DNA from: an uncultured Pseudodesulfovibrio sp.
GTDB lineage: Bacteria > Desulfobacterota > Desulfovibrionia > Desulfovibrionales > Desulfovibrionaceae
DNA length: 64,000 bases
Reading direction: 5' to 3'
Assembly (NCBI RefSeq): GCF_963675635.1
Contig: NZ_OY776488.1
Location: forward strand, 599,740 to 663,739
Positions 1-10,412 of this stretch are shown here, piece after piece (the first letter of the stretch is position 1; every line of letters starts with the position of its first letter). Both the position numbers and the translations under genes were made by a program. A model generated the notes under the pieces. The model was given only the letters and a program-made list of their open reading frames with translations. It did no database searches and was not told where the DNA came from.

Positions 1-795
1 CTGGCTGGCAAGACTCTGCTTCTGATTTTTGAGAAAGCATCCACCCGGACCCGAGTGTCTTTTGAGGTGGGCGTGCGCCAGCTCGGCGGAGATCCGGTAT
101 TTATTACCTCCAAGGATTCCCAGCTGGGTCGCAGTGAACCGCTCAAGGATACCGCACGGGTTCTGTCCCGATATGCGGATGGTCTCATCGTGCGAACATT
201 CGGCCAGGAAAAGTTGGAAACCCTGGTCGAATACGGTGATATCCCGGTGGTCAATGCCCTGACAGATGAGTACCATCCCTGTCAGATCATGGCCGACATG
301 CTGACCATGTATGAGCGCACTCCGAATCTGGAAGAGATCAAGGTCGCTTGGGTTGGTGATGGTAATAATATGGCACATTCCTTCATCAACGGTGCTGTTA
401 CTTTCGGATACACTTTAGCGCTGGCGTGTCCTGAGGGGTACGAGCCTGATAAGGGTATCGTAGAAAATGCAGAAAGGCTGGGGGCAAAGATCATCATGAC
501 CCGTGACCCCGCCGAGGCTGTGCGCGGTGCGCATTACGTCAATACAGACGTTTGGGCATCCATGGGGCAGGAAGAAGAGCAGAAGAAGCGCGAAGTCGCA
601 TTTGCCGGTTTCGAGGTCAATGCGGCCCTGATGGCCGGAGCTGCTGATAATGCCAAGTTCATGCATTGTCTGCCTGTTCATCGGGGCGAAGAAGTTTCGG
701 AAGACGTATTTGAAAGTCCGGCCTCCATTGTCTGGGATCAGGCCGAAAACAGATTGCATATGCAGAAAGCCATTCTTGAATGGATATACAAATAG
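1..795 (+). CDS. argF: Ornithine carbamoyltransferase (5' end outside window)
   Basis: Transfers the carbamoyl group of carbamoyl phosphate to ornithine to give citrulline in arginine synthesis, in the cytoplasm. The frame is open from base 1, so the N-terminus is missing; translation begins [18 protein letters not shown], which contains the STRTR carbamoyl-phosphate motif. Further family motifs are HPCQ ([11 protein letters not shown]) and the ornithine-binding HCLP near the C-terminus ([10 protein letters not shown]). About 264 codons are visible; roughly 40-50 residues are lost. argG and argH follow directly, forming an arginine operon. Certain as a carbamoyltransferase; argF rather than another family member is supported by the neighbours. 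Confidence 0.96.
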   Translation: MAGKTLLLIFEKASTRTRVSFEVGVRQLGGDPVFITSKDSQLGRSEPLKDTARVLSRYADGLIVRTFGQEKLETLVEYGDIPVVNALTDEYHPCQIMADMLTMYERTPNLEEIKVAWVGDGNNMAHSFINGAVTFGYTLALACPEGYEPDKGIVENAERLGAKIIMTRDPAEAVRGAHYVNTDVWASMGQEEEQKKREVAFAGFEVNAALMAGAADNAKFMHCLPVHRGEEVSEDVFESPASIVWDQAENRLHMQKAILEWIYK

Positions 796-818
796 TCGAG
801 ATAAGTGAGATATATACC

Positions 819-2051
819 ATGAAAAAGATTGATAAAGTAGTTTTGGCCTACTCCGGGGGACTGGACACATCCATCATCCTCAAGTGGATCAAGAACAATT
901 ACGATTGCGAAGTTGTGACCATGACCGCAGACCTTGGTCAGGGCGAAGAAATGGACGGCATTGAAGACAAGGCTCTCGCCACCGGCGCAGTCAAGGCCTA
1001 TGTCGAGGATTTGCGCGAAGAATTTGTGCGTGACTATGTCTTTCCCATGTTCCGTGCAAACGCCTTGTACGAAGGCCGTTACCTGCTTGGTACCGCCATT
1101 GCCAGACCGTTGATCTCCAAGCGTATGGTTGAGATTGCCGAGATGGAAGGCGCTCAGGCTGTGTCTCACGGTGCGACCGGAAAGGGTAACGACCAGGTTC
1201 GTTTCGAGCTGGCTACTATGGCCCTCAACCCTCGGTTGCAGACCATTGCCCCGTGGCGTGAATGGGAACTCAAGTCTCGTACCGATCTCATGAATTTCGC
1301 AAGTGAAAATAATATTTCCATTCCGGTAAGCCGTAAGAAACCGTGGTCCATTGACGCCAACCTGCTGCATACTTCTTTTGAGGGAGGCGAGTTGGAGGAT
1401 CCGTGGAATGCGCCTGGTCCTGACTGCTACCGTAACATCACGCCGCCGGAGCTTTGTCCGGATGAGCCGGAAGAAATTACTATCGACTTTGAAGCCGGTG
1501 ATCCTATTGCCATCAATAATGTCAAATATTCACCGGCGGCCCTGCTTGCCAAGCTTAACGAGTTCGGCGGCAAGCACGGTATCGGTCGTGTGGATATGGT
1601 CGAAAACCGTTTCGTGGGCATGAAATCCCGTGGCGTGTACGAAACCCCGGGCGGCACCATTTTGGCTGCCGCTCATCGTGACCTTGAAGGGTTGTGCATG
1701 GATCGCGAGATGATGCATCTGCGGGATAGCCTCATTCCCAAGTATGCCGAGATGGTGTACTATGGGTACTGGTTCTCGCCTGAGCGTGAAGCGTTGCAGG
1801 CCATGATCGACAAGTCCCAGGAGAAAATCACTGGTACAGTGCGGGTCAAATTGTATAAAGGCAACTGCGTGCCTTTAGGTCGCAAGTCTCCTTTCTCACT
1901 GTATAATCCTGAATTGGCTACTTTTGAGGAAGATTATATTTACGATCAGGCCGATGCCGAAGGATTCATCAAGCTGGTGGGTCTCAGGCTGAAAGGCCGG
2001 ATGCAGCAGTCCAAATGGGGCGGCAAAGACTCCGAAGATTCCTGCGAGTAA
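819..2051 (+). CDS. argG: Argininosuccinate synthase
   Basis: Condenses citrulline and aspartate with ATP to argininosuccinate. The N-terminal PP-loop AYSGGLDTS (about residues 10-18) binds ATP, and [15 protein letters not shown] and the conserved Tyr/Arg stretches of the family follow. I place the start at ATG 819 ([14 protein letters not shown]), giving 410 aa, the usual family length. An in-frame ATG at 780 would add 13 residues inside the end of argF. The gene lies 23 bases after argF and 3 bases before argH, so it is certainly co-transcribed with them. Confidence 0.97.
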   Translation: MKKIDKVVLAYSGGLDTSIILKWIKNNYDCEVVTMTADLGQGEEMDGIEDKALATGAVKAYVEDLREEFVRDYVFPMFRANALYEGRYLLGTAIARPLISKRMVEIAEMEGAQAVSHGATGKGNDQVRFELATMALNPRLQTIAPWREWELKSRTDLMNFASENNISIPVSRKKPWSIDANLLHTSFEGGELEDPWNAPGPDCYRNITPPELCPDEPEEITIDFEAGDPIAINNVKYSPAALLAKLNEFGGKHGIGRVDMVENRFVGMKSRGVYETPGGTILAAAHRDLEGLCMDREMMHLRDSLIPKYAEMVYYGYWFSPEREALQAMIDKSQEKITGTVRVKLYKGNCVPLGRKSPFSLYNPELATFEEDYIYDQADAEGFIKLVGLRLKGRMQQSKWGGKDSEDSCE

Positions 2052-2054
2052 TCT

Positions 2055-3440
2055 ATGGCAGATAAAAAAATGTGGGGCGGGCGGTTCGCAGAAGGAACCG
2101 CCGCGTCCATGGAAGCGTACTCGGAGTCAGTATCGTTTGATCGACGCCTCTATGCCGAAGATATTCGGGGTTCTCAGGCCCACGCTCGTGTGCTGGCCAA
2201 ACAGGGGTTCCTGACCGAAGGCGAGGCCATGGCCATTTGTGACGGTCTGGATCAGGTGAGAGCTGAAATTGAGTCTGGTAATTTTGAGTGGAAGACCGAG
2301 ATGGAAGATGTGCACATGAACATCGAGTCTCGGCTGACAGATATCATCGGACCGTTGGGCGGCAAGCTGCACACTGCTCGTAGCCGTAACGATCAGGTGG
2401 CACTCGACTTCAGGTTGCATGTCGGTGCTCGCCTTGAGGGCTGGCAACAGGCTTTGGCTGCGCTTGTTGACGTTTTCGTAGCGCGTGCCGAGGAACATAG
2501 AAACACCATGCTTCCCGGTTGTACACATTTTCAGCCCGCTCAGCCCGTGAGTTTGGCGCATCATCTGCTGGCCTATTGCCAGATGTTCAAGCGTGACTAT
2601 GAGCGGGTGACCGACTGTCTCAAGCGTGTGCGGGTTATGCCGCTTGGAGCTGCTGCGCTTGCAGGGACGACCCATCCGGTGAATCCGCAGGCTGTTGCAG
2701 ATGATCTCGGCATACGCGAGATTTTTGCCAACTCCATGGATGCTGTCTCTGATCGTGATTTCGTACTTGAAGCAGTCTTTGCAGGAAGTCTGGTCATGGC
2801 GCATCTTTCCCGGATGTGTGAGGAAATCATTATCTGGGCCAATCCGAATTTCGGGTATGTGAAATTGCCGGACCAGTATTCAACGGGTTCGTCCATCATG
2901 CCCCAGAAAAAGAATCCTGATGCCTGTGAAATCATGCGCGGCAAGACAGGGCGTGTCGTCGGTTCCCTTATGGGGCTGCTCGTGCTTATCAAGGGCTTGC
3001 CCATGACCTACAATCGGGACATGCAAGAGGATAAGGAACCGTTTTTCGACGCAGACAAGACTGTTTCGGCATCGCTTGCCATTATGGCCGATATGTTTAA
3101 ACAGATCGAATTCGTGCCTGAAAAGATGGCGGCCACCGTGAAGAGGGGCTTCCTCAACGCAACAGAACTGGCTGACTATCTGGCCGCCAAGGGTATGCCG
3201 TTCCGCGAGGCGCATCATATCACTGGTGCTGTGGTGGCCCATGCTGAACAGAAAGGCGTTGGCATTGAAGATCTGGAGCTTGCGGAACTTAGGAAATTCT
3301 CCGGGGACATCGGTGAGGATGTCTATGATGTCCTGGATTACGCGGCAGCCATTGAAAGGCGAACGTCCCCAGGTGGGACCGGTCCAGAGTCTGTGGCACA
3401 CCAGATTGATACTTTGAAAGTCTGGCTTGAAACTGTGTGA
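2055..3440 (+). CDS. argH: Argininosuccinate lyase
   Basis: Splits argininosuccinate into arginine and fumarate, the last step of arginine synthesis. The fumarase/aspartase superfamily signature [12 protein letters not shown] lies near residues 276-287. [14 protein letters not shown] and TH(F)QPAQPVS are the other conserved blocks. Length is 461 aa, as usual. The start ATG is 3 bases after the argG stop. It ends the arg gene string; about 140 bases without a gene separate it from ftsH, and I see no strong hairpin terminator there. Confidence 0.97.
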   Translation: MADKKMWGGRFAEGTAASMEAYSESVSFDRRLYAEDIRGSQAHARVLAKQGFLTEGEAMAICDGLDQVRAEIESGNFEWKTEMEDVHMNIESRLTDIIGPLGGKLHTARSRNDQVALDFRLHVGARLEGWQQALAALVDVFVARAEEHRNTMLPGCTHFQPAQPVSLAHHLLAYCQMFKRDYERVTDCLKRVRVMPLGAAALAGTTHPVNPQAVADDLGIREIFANSMDAVSDRDFVLEAVFAGSLVMAHLSRMCEEIIIWANPNFGYVKLPDQYSTGSSIMPQKKNPDACEIMRGKTGRVVGSLMGLLVLIKGLPMTYNRDMQEDKEPFFDADKTVSASLAIMADMFKQIEFVPEKMAATVKRGFLNATELADYLAAKGMPFREAHHITGAVVAHAEQKGVGIEDLELAELRKFSGDIGEDVYDVLDYAAAIERRTSPGGTGPESVAHQIDTLKVWLETV

Positions 3441-3474
3441 TGGGTGAAATAAAGGGATTTCTTCGCAGTATCTC

Positions 3475-3502
3475 TTGATTTTTCATGCAGGAGCATTATT
3501 CT
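3475..3502 (+). promoter_or_regulatory. Possible promoter upstream of ftsH
   Basis: TTGATT (3475-3480), a 16-base spacer and TATTCT (3497-3502) resemble a housekeeping -35/-10 pair and sit about 80 bases before the ftsH start. Both boxes are imperfect, so this is only a candidate. Confidence 0.3.
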
Positions 3503-3582
3503 AGACCCTGCATTGTAGTGACAGCGATAATGAGTCCGTTTTTGTGACGGATTGTATCTGAGACTATACGGAGGAATCTCCT

Positions 3583-5604
3583 TTGAACAACCATATGAAA
3601 AATCTTGTCATTTGGGCTATCATCTTTGTTTTGATGGTTGTCCTTTTCAACCTCTTTAACCAACCGCCTATTCCCAAGGACACGCCGTCATACAGTGAGT
3701 TCTTGTCGATGGTAGACAGCGGCAGCGTCGCTGAAGTCAAAATCCAGGGTTCGAAGATCCTTGGCTTGAAAACATCCGGTGAGAAATTCCAGACCTATGC
3801 TCCGGACGATCCGAAGATGATCGACACGCTCATTTCCAAGGGCGTTGAAGTCAATGCGGAGCCGCCTGAAGAGTCCCCATGGTATTTGACCATGCTTTTG
3901 TCCTGGTTCCCCATGCTGTTGCTTATTGGTGTATGGATTTTCTTCATGCGCCAAATGCAGGGTGGTGGTGGCGGTGGACGCGGTGCAATGAGCTTTGGTC
4001 GATCCAAGGCCCGACTCATCAATGAGGAGACCACAAAGGTCACTTTTGAAGATGTGGCTGGTGTGGACGAAGCCAAGGAAGAGCTTGTAGAAATCGTTGA
4101 TTTTCTGCGTGAGCCCCGCAAATTCACCCGCTTGGGCGGTCGCATTCCAAAGGGTGTGCTTCTTGTCGGTGGACCCGGTACGGGTAAGACCCTACTGGCG
4201 AGAGCTGTTGCCGGTGAAGCCGGTGTCCCGTTCTTTTCCATTTCCGGTTCTGATTTTGTAGAAATGTTTGTTGGCGTTGGTGCAAGCCGTGTGCGTGATC
4301 TTTTTGCCCAAGGCAAGAAGAACGCTCCCTGCCTGATCTTTATTGATGAAATCGACGCCGTTGGCCGTCAGCGTGGCGCCGGTCTCGGCGGCGGGCATGA
4401 TGAGCGTGAACAGACTTTGAACCAGCTTCTCGTGGAGATGGACGGCTTCGAATCGAACGAAGGCGTCATCCTGGTGGCTGCCACCAACCGTCCTGATGTT
4501 CTGGACCCGGCTTTGCTTCGGCCCGGACGTTTTGACCGTCAGGTGGTTGTTCCCAATCCCGATCTTCGTGGTCGCGAACGTATTCTCAAAGTTCACAGCC
4601 GCAAGACGCCATTGTCTCCCGAGGTTAATCTTGAAGTTATTGCCCGTGGAACCCCTGGTTTCTCCGGTGCGGATCTTGAGAACCTTGTCAACGAAGCCGC
4701 TCTCGGTGCTGCCAAGCTTGGTAAGGACCGCGTGGACATGAGTGATTTTGAAGAGGCCAAGGACAAGGTCATGATGGGCGGACGTGAACGTCGTTCCATG
4801 ATTCTTTCCGATGAAGAAAAGCGGACAACCGCATACCACGAAGCGGGTCATGCACTGGTGGCAAAACTGCTGCCCGGTACAGATCCAGTGCATAAGGTTT
4901 CCATTATTCCGCGTGGTCGTGCCCTTGGTGTAACCATGCAGTTGCCCGGTGAAGATCGGCATAACTATTCGAAGGAGTTCCTTCTCAAGAACATGGCCGT
5001 TCTCATGGGTGGCCGTGTGGCTGAAGAACTCGTTCTCAATCAACTGACCACGGGTGCGAGCAATGATATTGAACGCGCCACCAAGACCGCGCACAGCATG
5101 GTCTGCATGTGGGGTATGTCTGAAAAGTTTGGTCCCATAAGCTTTGGCGACAATCAGGAGCAGGTTTTCCTGGGTAAGGAACTTATCCATAATAAGGACT
5201 ACGGCGAGGATACAGCCAAGCTGATTGATTCCGAAGTTCGCCGGTTCGTGGATGAGGCTTATGAAAAAGCGACTGAGTTGCTCAAGGCGAACGGCGAAGC
5301 TCTCGAGGCCATTTCGCAGGCTTTGCTCGAACGCGAAACCATAACCGGCGCAGATATTGATCTGCTCATGGAAGGCAAGGAATTGCCGCCCATGGAGCCC
5401 GCCAATGGTTCCTCCTCAAACGGTTCCTCTTCGACTGGGACTCCTGGTGGGTATACGGCCGATGGTCGTGCTACCGAAGAGTCGGGTCCCGGATACAAGC
5501 CTGTCCGTGAAGAATCTGACGACAAGGGTGAAGATTTCATCCTTGAAGATGAGGATGCAAGCAAAGGTCCTGATGGAGACGGTGGAGAAAATAAGGTTCA
5601 ATAA
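3583..5604 (+). CDS. ftsH: ATP-dependent zinc metalloprotease FtsH
   Basis: Membrane-anchored AAA+ protease that extracts and degrades membrane and regulatory proteins. Two membrane segments (about residues 8-26 and 104-121) flank a short periplasmic domain. A Gly-rich linker follows, then the AAA domain with Walker A GGPGTGKT (196-203), IFIDEIDA (Walker B) and the arginine-finger region, then the zinc site HEAGH (419-423). Length 673 aa, with an acidic Ser/Gly-rich tail of about 60 residues. The start is TTG 3583, because GGAGG at 3570-3574 lies 8 bases upstream; the next ATG (3595) is too far from it. folP follows after 10 bases. Confidence 0.97.
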   Translation: MNNHMKNLVIWAIIFVLMVVLFNLFNQPPIPKDTPSYSEFLSMVDSGSVAEVKIQGSKILGLKTSGEKFQTYAPDDPKMIDTLISKGVEVNAEPPEESPWYLTMLLSWFPMLLLIGVWIFFMRQMQGGGGGGRGAMSFGRSKARLINEETTKVTFEDVAGVDEAKEELVEIVDFLREPRKFTRLGGRIPKGVLLVGGPGTGKTLLARAVAGEAGVPFFSISGSDFVEMFVGVGASRVRDLFAQGKKNAPCLIFIDEIDAVGRQRGAGLGGGHDEREQTLNQLLVEMDGFESNEGVILVAATNRPDVLDPALLRPGRFDRQVVVPNPDLRGRERILKVHSRKTPLSPEVNLEVIARGTPGFSGADLENLVNEAALGAAKLGKDRVDMSDFEEAKDKVMMGGRERRSMILSDEEKRTTAYHEAGHALVAKLLPGTDPVHKVSIIPRGRALGVTMQLPGEDRHNYSKEFLLKNMAVLMGGRVAEELVLNQLTTGASNDIERATKTAHSMVCMWGMSEKFGPISFGDNQEQVFLGKELIHNKDYGEDTAKLIDSEVRRFVDEAYEKATELLKANGEALEAISQALLERETITGADIDLLMEGKELPPMEPANGSSSNGSSSTGTPGGYTADGRATEESGPGYKPVREESDDKGEDFILEDEDASKGPDGDGGENKVQ

Positions 5605-5614
5605 TCGGATTACA

Positions 5615-6460
5615 ATGACGATGATTGATACAACTTGGACATTGAAGGGGGGCAGGGTCTTGGGACCGGCCCCCTTTTTTATTGCCGGTATTGTGAACGT
5701 GACACCGGATTCCTTTTATGACGGCGGTACACATAGTGATGCGCATTCCGGTGTGGTCCACGGTCTGGAATTGGCGCGGCAGGGGGCGGATATTCTGGAC
5801 GTGGGCGGAGAATCCACCCGTCCTTATGCCGCTTCAGTGTCAGAGGCCGAAGAGCTGGAGAGAGTCATTCCGGTTATTCGCGGGTTGGCAGAAGCCGCCC
5901 CTCAGGCCGTGATCTCCATTGACACATACAAGGCCAAGGTTGCAGCCAGCGCATTGGAAGCCGGAGCCGATATTCTCAATGACGTTTCTGCTTTTCGTTT
6001 TGAGCCAAAACTCCTTGATGTCATTGCCGAATATAAACCGGGATATGTCCTCATGCACTCTCTTGGTCGTCCCGAAGATATGCAGGATGAACCTCGATAT
6101 GATGACGTGGTTGGTGAACTGTTGTCTTTTTTCGAAGAACGGCTGACAATGCTGGAGAAGGTCGGATTACCCATGGATCGTGTGACCCTTGATCCCGGCA
6201 TCGGTTTCGGTAAGACGTTGGAGCAAAATCTTTTGATTTTAAGAAATGTCGAGCGAATCATGGGGTTGGGTTTTCCTGTGTTTATGGGACTGTCCAACAA
6301 GTCACTGTGGCAGGGGCTTCTCGGGCTGGCTGTGGGGGAGAGGCAAAATGCGACCCAGGCGGCCACGGCAGTATTGGCGGCAAGGGGTGTGCCCATTCAT
6401 CGTGTGCATGAGGTTGCGCTTGCACAGCAAACATTGACCATTGTTCGTGAATTAGCGTAG
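5615..6460 (+). CDS. folP: Dihydropteroate synthase
   Basis: Joins p-aminobenzoate to hydroxymethyl-dihydropterin pyrophosphate in folate synthesis. Motifs: GIVNVTPDSF near the N-terminus, DVGGESTRP, DILNDVSAFR and DPGIGFGKT; the enzyme is a TIM barrel. The frame is open far upstream inside ftsH, but homology begins only after MTMIDTTW, so I use ATG 5615 (281 aa); ATG 5621 is an alternative. The ribosome-binding site is weak, which suggests translation coupled to ftsH 10 bases upstream. cdaA follows after 8 bases. Confidence 0.95.
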   Translation: MTMIDTTWTLKGGRVLGPAPFFIAGIVNVTPDSFYDGGTHSDAHSGVVHGLELARQGADILDVGGESTRPYAASVSEAEELERVIPVIRGLAEAAPQAVISIDTYKAKVAASALEAGADILNDVSAFRFEPKLLDVIAEYKPGYVLMHSLGRPEDMQDEPRYDDVVGELLSFFEERLTMLEKVGLPMDRVTLDPGIGFGKTLEQNLLILRNVERIMGLGFPVFMGLSNKSLWQGLLGLAVGERQNATQAATAVLAARGVPIHRVHEVALAQQTLTIVRELA

Positions 6461-6468
6461 TCAAAGAT

Positions 6469-7218
6469 ATGTTTGAGCTTTTCGGAATTCAGATCACTTG
6501 GAGGGTCCTGCTCGATATAGGGCTGGTCGCCTTCATTTATTATAATCTCATTGTGCTCGTAAGGGGTACCAGAGCTGCTGCCGTTCTCTATGGAATGGTT
6601 GTCGTGCTGGTGATCTACTACGTGTCCGATCTGTTCAATTTGTATACTCTCAAAACTCTGCTCGGAGAGTTCCTGACATCCATATTTCTCATTGTGGTCA
6701 TTTTGTTCAAGACGGACATTCGCAAGGCTCTCGCAAGCGTTGGTACCAAGCGATTCTGGACAAAATCCCAGGTTCGTGACGATACGTTGGAAAAATTGAT
6801 TCGTGCTGTTATGAGCATGTCCGAAAGCAATACCGGCGCAATTATTGTTATTGAAAAGAATATGCCGCTTGGTGACATCATTGAGCGCGGTATCGAGTTG
6901 GATGCAAAGGTGAATACAGAGCTTCTTGAAACTATTTTTGTGCCTGAAACTCCCTTGCACGACGGAGCCGTTATAGTGCGTCGTGACAGGGTGGTTGCGG
7001 CTGCATGTATTTTGCCTTTGTCCAGCAAGTTGCGGGGGCAGCCCATGTACGGAACACGGCATCGGGCCGCACTCGGTATCAGCGAAGGCTCCGATGCCAT
7101 CACCGTAGTTGTTTCTGAGGAGCGCGGTGAAGTCTCGGTGGCCATGAACGGACGCCTGACGACCAGTCTGGATGAAGTCCGCCTGATGCGTGTGCTCAGG
7201 AATGCACTGGGACGATAA
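6469..7218 (+). CDS. cdaA: Diadenylate cyclase CdaA (c-di-AMP synthase)
   Basis: Makes cyclic di-AMP from two ATP at the inner membrane. About three hydrophobic segments occupy residues 1-75. The DisA_N domain follows, with its active-site motifs DGAVIV (about residue 165) and RHRAALG (about residue 198). Length 249 aa, a little under the usual 270. It is followed by a YbbR-domain protein and glmM, the cdaA-cdaR-glmM order well known from Firmicutes and also found in some delta-proteobacteria. The function is secure from motif plus context; regulation by CdaR is inferred from the family. Confidence 0.93.
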   Translation: MFELFGIQITWRVLLDIGLVAFIYYNLIVLVRGTRAAAVLYGMVVVLVIYYVSDLFNLYTLKTLLGEFLTSIFLIVVILFKTDIRKALASVGTKRFWTKSQVRDDTLEKLIRAVMSMSESNTGAIIVIEKNMPLGDIIERGIELDAKVNTELLETIFVPETPLHDGAVIVRRDRVVAAACILPLSSKLRGQPMYGTRHRAALGISEGSDAITVVVSEERGEVSVAMNGRLTTSLDEVRLMRVLRNALGR

Positions 7219-7219
7219 T

Positions 7220-8122
7220 ATGAGAAATTGGCAGACAGCGATATTAGCTTTGGCTTTGGCCGTTTTTACCTGGTTTCTGGTAACAGGTCGCGAGGTCGTG
7301 GAGTCATGGGTAGATATGCCGGTTGTCATGACCAACCCTCCTGAAGGGCTCATCATTGAAGACGGACTTGTGGACAAAATCCAAGTGCGTCTTCGCGGCC
7401 CCAAAGGGTTGGTTGGTAACCTTGCAACGGAAAATCTACCATATCATGTTGATGTCAGTAATCTGAAGATAGGTATCCAGGTCGTGGACATCGATGCGTC
7501 CAACATTCCTCTGCCAAGCACATATGAAATCATTGAGGTCAAACCGAATCGTTTGAAGCTTACAGTTGATCGCCGGGTTTCAAAGGAAATCGAAGTCGAA
7601 GCAGCTTGGGCCGGAGACCTGAATCCTGATTACACTTTGCAGGAGATTACCGCAGTTCCCACTCGTGTTGTCGTACGCGGACCTGAAACCGTGCTGCGTA
7701 AAATATCCAAGGCTCGCGCAGTCATGAAGGAAGATTTTCCTGAGGATGTTCCAACCTCCTGGGCTGAAGATGTCGGGCTTGAGCTTGCGCCGGAGATAGA
7801 AGCGTCTCCTGGCCAGGTTCGGGTAGAAGCCTTCTTTGCGCCTCAGACTCGTCAAATATGGGTTAAAGTCCCGCTTGAAGTACACGCTCCAGAGGGATAC
7901 AAGGCATCGGTCTCGCAGAAATTCGTACGCCTGTTGATCGAAGGGCCGATCTATCTCTTCCGTGACAATGAATATCGTAAGGATGTTGGAGTCAGTCTTC
8001 TGTTTGCAAGTGAAATGACACCTGGCAAATATGATCTGGACTATGACGTCATTCTTCCTGACGGGTGCCGGTTGGAAAAGAAGAATCCGGAAACCGTAAC
8101 AACTCTTTTGAAAAAGCAATAG
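7220..8122 (+). CDS. YbbR-domain protein, CdaR-like regulator of CdaA
   Basis: One N-terminal membrane anchor (WQTAILALALAVFTWFLV) is followed by an extracytoplasmic part with repeated YbbR-type beta domains. Phrases such as VKIQVRLRGPK-type, PTRVVVRGPE and VRLLIEGP mark about three repeats. In Firmicutes this protein binds CdaA and tunes c-di-AMP output, and the gene sits 1 base after cdaA here. I use ATG 7220 (300 aa); an in-frame start at 7190 would overlap cdaA by 29 bases. The role is inferred from the gene order. Confidence 0.85.
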   Translation: MRNWQTAILALALAVFTWFLVTGREVVESWVDMPVVMTNPPEGLIIEDGLVDKIQVRLRGPKGLVGNLATENLPYHVDVSNLKIGIQVVDIDASNIPLPSTYEIIEVKPNRLKLTVDRRVSKEIEVEAAWAGDLNPDYTLQEITAVPTRVVVRGPETVLRKISKARAVMKEDFPEDVPTSWAEDVGLELAPEIEASPGQVRVEAFFAPQTRQIWVKVPLEVHAPEGYKASVSQKFVRLLIEGPIYLFRDNEYRKDVGVSLLFASEMTPGKYDLDYDVILPDGCRLEKKNPETVTTLLKKQ

Positions 8123-8154
8123 ATCGTCTTAATGACGTTATTTTGGAGTAATCC

Positions 8155-9507
8155 ATGAAGCAGAGGCTTTTCGGTACTGACGGCCTACGCGGGCAGGGAA
8201 ACATATTCCCCATGACACCGGAAATCGCGCTCAGGCTTGGCCTGGCGGCCGGTCAGTATTTTCGCAATGGACATAAACATCATCGCGTGGTTATCGGCAA
8301 GGACACCCGCCTTTCCGGGTATGTTTTCGAGACTGCGCTGACGAGTGGGCTGTGTGCCAACGGTATGGATGTGTTTTTGGTCGGTCCTATGCCGACGCCA
8401 GCCATTTCCTTTTTGACACGGAACATGCGTGCGGACCTCGGTGTCGTTATTTCCGCCTCACACAATCCGTTTATGGACAATGGCATCAAGTTCTTTGATC
8501 ATAACGGTTTCAAACTTCCTGATGAGGTGGAAGACGAGATCAGTGAATTGGTCTTAAATCCTGACACAAAGTGGGATTACCCTGCCGCCGAAGACGTTGG
8601 CCGTGCACATCGTATCACTGATGCACCTGGCCGTTACATTGTGTATTTGAAGAATAGTTTTTCGCAGAGCCTTACTTTGGACGGCCTCAAGATCGTTCTT
8701 GATTGTGCCCATGGTGCGGCCTATGGCGTTGCTCCAAAGGTGCTTGAGGAGCTGGGAGCCGAAGTTGTCAGAATCGGTGTTGAACCCGACGGGTTGAACA
8801 TCAACCAGAAGTGCGGTTCGCTTTACCCGGAAGTGATTTCCAGTGTCGTTATTGAAGAAAAAGCCGACATCGGTATTGCTTTGGATGGTGACGCTGACCG
8901 GCTTATCGTATGTGATGAGAATGGTCGTATTCTGGATGGTGACCAGATTATGGCTCTCTCCGCCTTGGAACTTCTGGAGAAGGGCAAACTCCCCAAGAAC
9001 ATGCTTGTGGCGACGGTCATGAGCAACATGGCTCTTGAGCTGTTCATGAAGGACCATGGAGGGACGTTGCTACGGACAGACGTGGGGGATCGGTACGTGG
9101 TTGAGGCCATGCGCCGCGAAGGGGCTATACTTGGTGGCGAACAATCAGGGCATCTCATTTACATGGACCATTCCACGACCGGAGACGGTCTGCTGGCTGC
9201 GTTGCAGTTGTTGCGCCTCATGCGGGAAAAAGACAGGCCGCTCTCGGAATTGGCCGGTTTGATAGAACCTTTTCCACAGGTTCTCAGGAATGTGCATGTG
9301 AAACGAAAAATTCCGTTTGGTGATGCTCCTGAGGTGCAGAAAGCCGTGGGTAAAGTCGAGGCTGCTCTGAAAGGCAAGGGTCGTGTTTTGTTACGCTATT
9401 CCGGTACAGAGGCTGTGTGTCGTGTCATGGTTGAAGGACCGGACGGAGACAAGGTTGAGCTGTACGCAGCCGACATTGTTGAAGTCTGCGAAAAGCATTT
9501 GAAATAA
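8155..9507 (+). CDS. glmM: Phosphoglucosamine mutase
   Basis: Interconverts glucosamine-6-phosphate and glucosamine-1-phosphate, feeding UDP-GlcNAc for peptidoglycan and LPS. The N-terminus FGTDGLRG is the family signature. The phosphorylated serine is Ser102 in ISASHNP, the metal loop is DGDADR, and the substrate loop GGEQSGH and phosphate loop RYSGTE follow. Length 450 aa, as expected. It closes the cdaA-cdaR-glmM set; GlmM of Firmicutes can bind and inhibit CdaA, which may also apply here. galU follows after 23 bases. Confidence 0.97.
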   Translation: MKQRLFGTDGLRGQGNIFPMTPEIALRLGLAAGQYFRNGHKHHRVVIGKDTRLSGYVFETALTSGLCANGMDVFLVGPMPTPAISFLTRNMRADLGVVISASHNPFMDNGIKFFDHNGFKLPDEVEDEISELVLNPDTKWDYPAAEDVGRAHRITDAPGRYIVYLKNSFSQSLTLDGLKIVLDCAHGAAYGVAPKVLEELGAEVVRIGVEPDGLNINQKCGSLYPEVISSVVIEEKADIGIALDGDADRLIVCDENGRILDGDQIMALSALELLEKGKLPKNMLVATVMSNMALELFMKDHGGTLLRTDVGDRYVVEAMRREGAILGGEQSGHLIYMDHSTTGDGLLAALQLLRLMREKDRPLSELAGLIEPFPQVLRNVHVKRKIPFGDAPEVQKAVGKVEAALKGKGRVLLRYSGTEAVCRVMVEGPDGDKVELYAADIVEVCEKHLK

Positions 9508-9530
9508 GAGATTTTTTTAAGGGAGGTCCA

Positions 9531-10412
9531 ATGGAAATCAAAAAAGTCATTATCCCTGTCGCTGGTTGGGGTACTCGCTCACTTCCGGCCACTAAGAATG
9601 TCCCTAAAGAAATGCTGCCCATTTTCCGCAAGCCCATTGTGCAATACATCGTGGAGGAAGGCATCGATGCGGGGCTGACCGATGTGGTGTTTATCACCAA
9701 CCAGAACAAGACCATCATTGAAGACCATTTTGACCGGAACTTTTTGCTTGAGCAATTGTTGGAACGGGCTGGGAAGACCAAGCTGCTTGAGGAAGTCAGA
9801 CGTGTCGCCTCTTTGGTCAATGTTATCGGTGTACGGCAAAAAGAACAGCTCGGCCTGGGACATGCTGTCCTTTCGGCCCGTGAAATTTGCAAGAATGAAG
9901 CCTTTGCCGTCATGCTTGGTGATGATCTCATGTTTGGCGTGAACACTGGAATCGGTGAATTGCTCCGTGCGGCCAAGGCCACAGGCAAAGCTGTGGTCGG
10001 TGTTATCGAAGTACCTGAAGAGAAGGTTAGTCGGTACGGTGTCATCAAAGGTGAAGAGTTGGGAAATGGTACGTATCGTGTGACCAGTCTGGTGGAAAAG
10101 CCTCCCAAGGAAGAGGCTCCGTCCAACCTGGCGATTATCGGGCGATATGTGCTGCTACCAGAGATATTTGATATCCTTGAAGGCCAGAAAGCCGGTGTTG
10201 GCGGTGAGATTCAATTGACTGACGCATTGCAGGGATTGGCGGATCAGGACAAGCTTATAGCTGTCAAACTCGGTGGTCAGCGTTTCGATGCTGGTGACTG
10301 GGTGGAATACCTGACCGCAAATATTTATTTTGCTCTTCATGACGAAGAACTGCGGGATGATCTCGTGAAACGGCTGTTGGAACTGCTGCCCTGTGGCGGG
10401 AAAGGTGCATGA
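9531..10412 (+). CDS. galU: UTP--glucose-1-phosphate uridylyltransferase
   Basis: Makes UDP-glucose from UTP and glucose-1-phosphate for envelope polysaccharides. The nucleotide-binding N-terminus AGWGTRSLPATKNVPKEMLP, the KPIVQYIVEE block, the FAVMLGDDL metal motif and VEKP are all present. Length 293 aa is normal. GGGAGG-type ribosome-binding bases (GGGAGG at 9521-9526) precede ATG 9531. The downstream gene overlaps its stop codon by four bases. Confidence 0.96.
   Translation: MEIKKVIIPVAGWGTRSLPATKNVPKEMLPIFRKPIVQYIVEEGIDAGLTDVVFITNQNKTIIEDHFDRNFLLEQLLERAGKTKLLEEVRRVASLVNVIGVRQKEQLGLGHAVLSAREICKNEAFAVMLGDDLMFGVNTGIGELLRAAKATGKAVVGVIEVPEEKVSRYGVIKGEELGNGTYRVTSLVEKPPKEEAPSNLAIIGRYVLLPEIFDILEGQKAGVGGEIQLTDALQGLADQDKLIAVKLGGQRFDAGDWVEYLTANIYFALHDEELRDDLVKRLLELLPCGGKGA

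Noticed and set aside
5357-5614. N-terminal extension of folP inside ftsH
   Set aside because: The extra 86 residues are out-of-frame ftsH and lack any dihydropteroate synthase motif.
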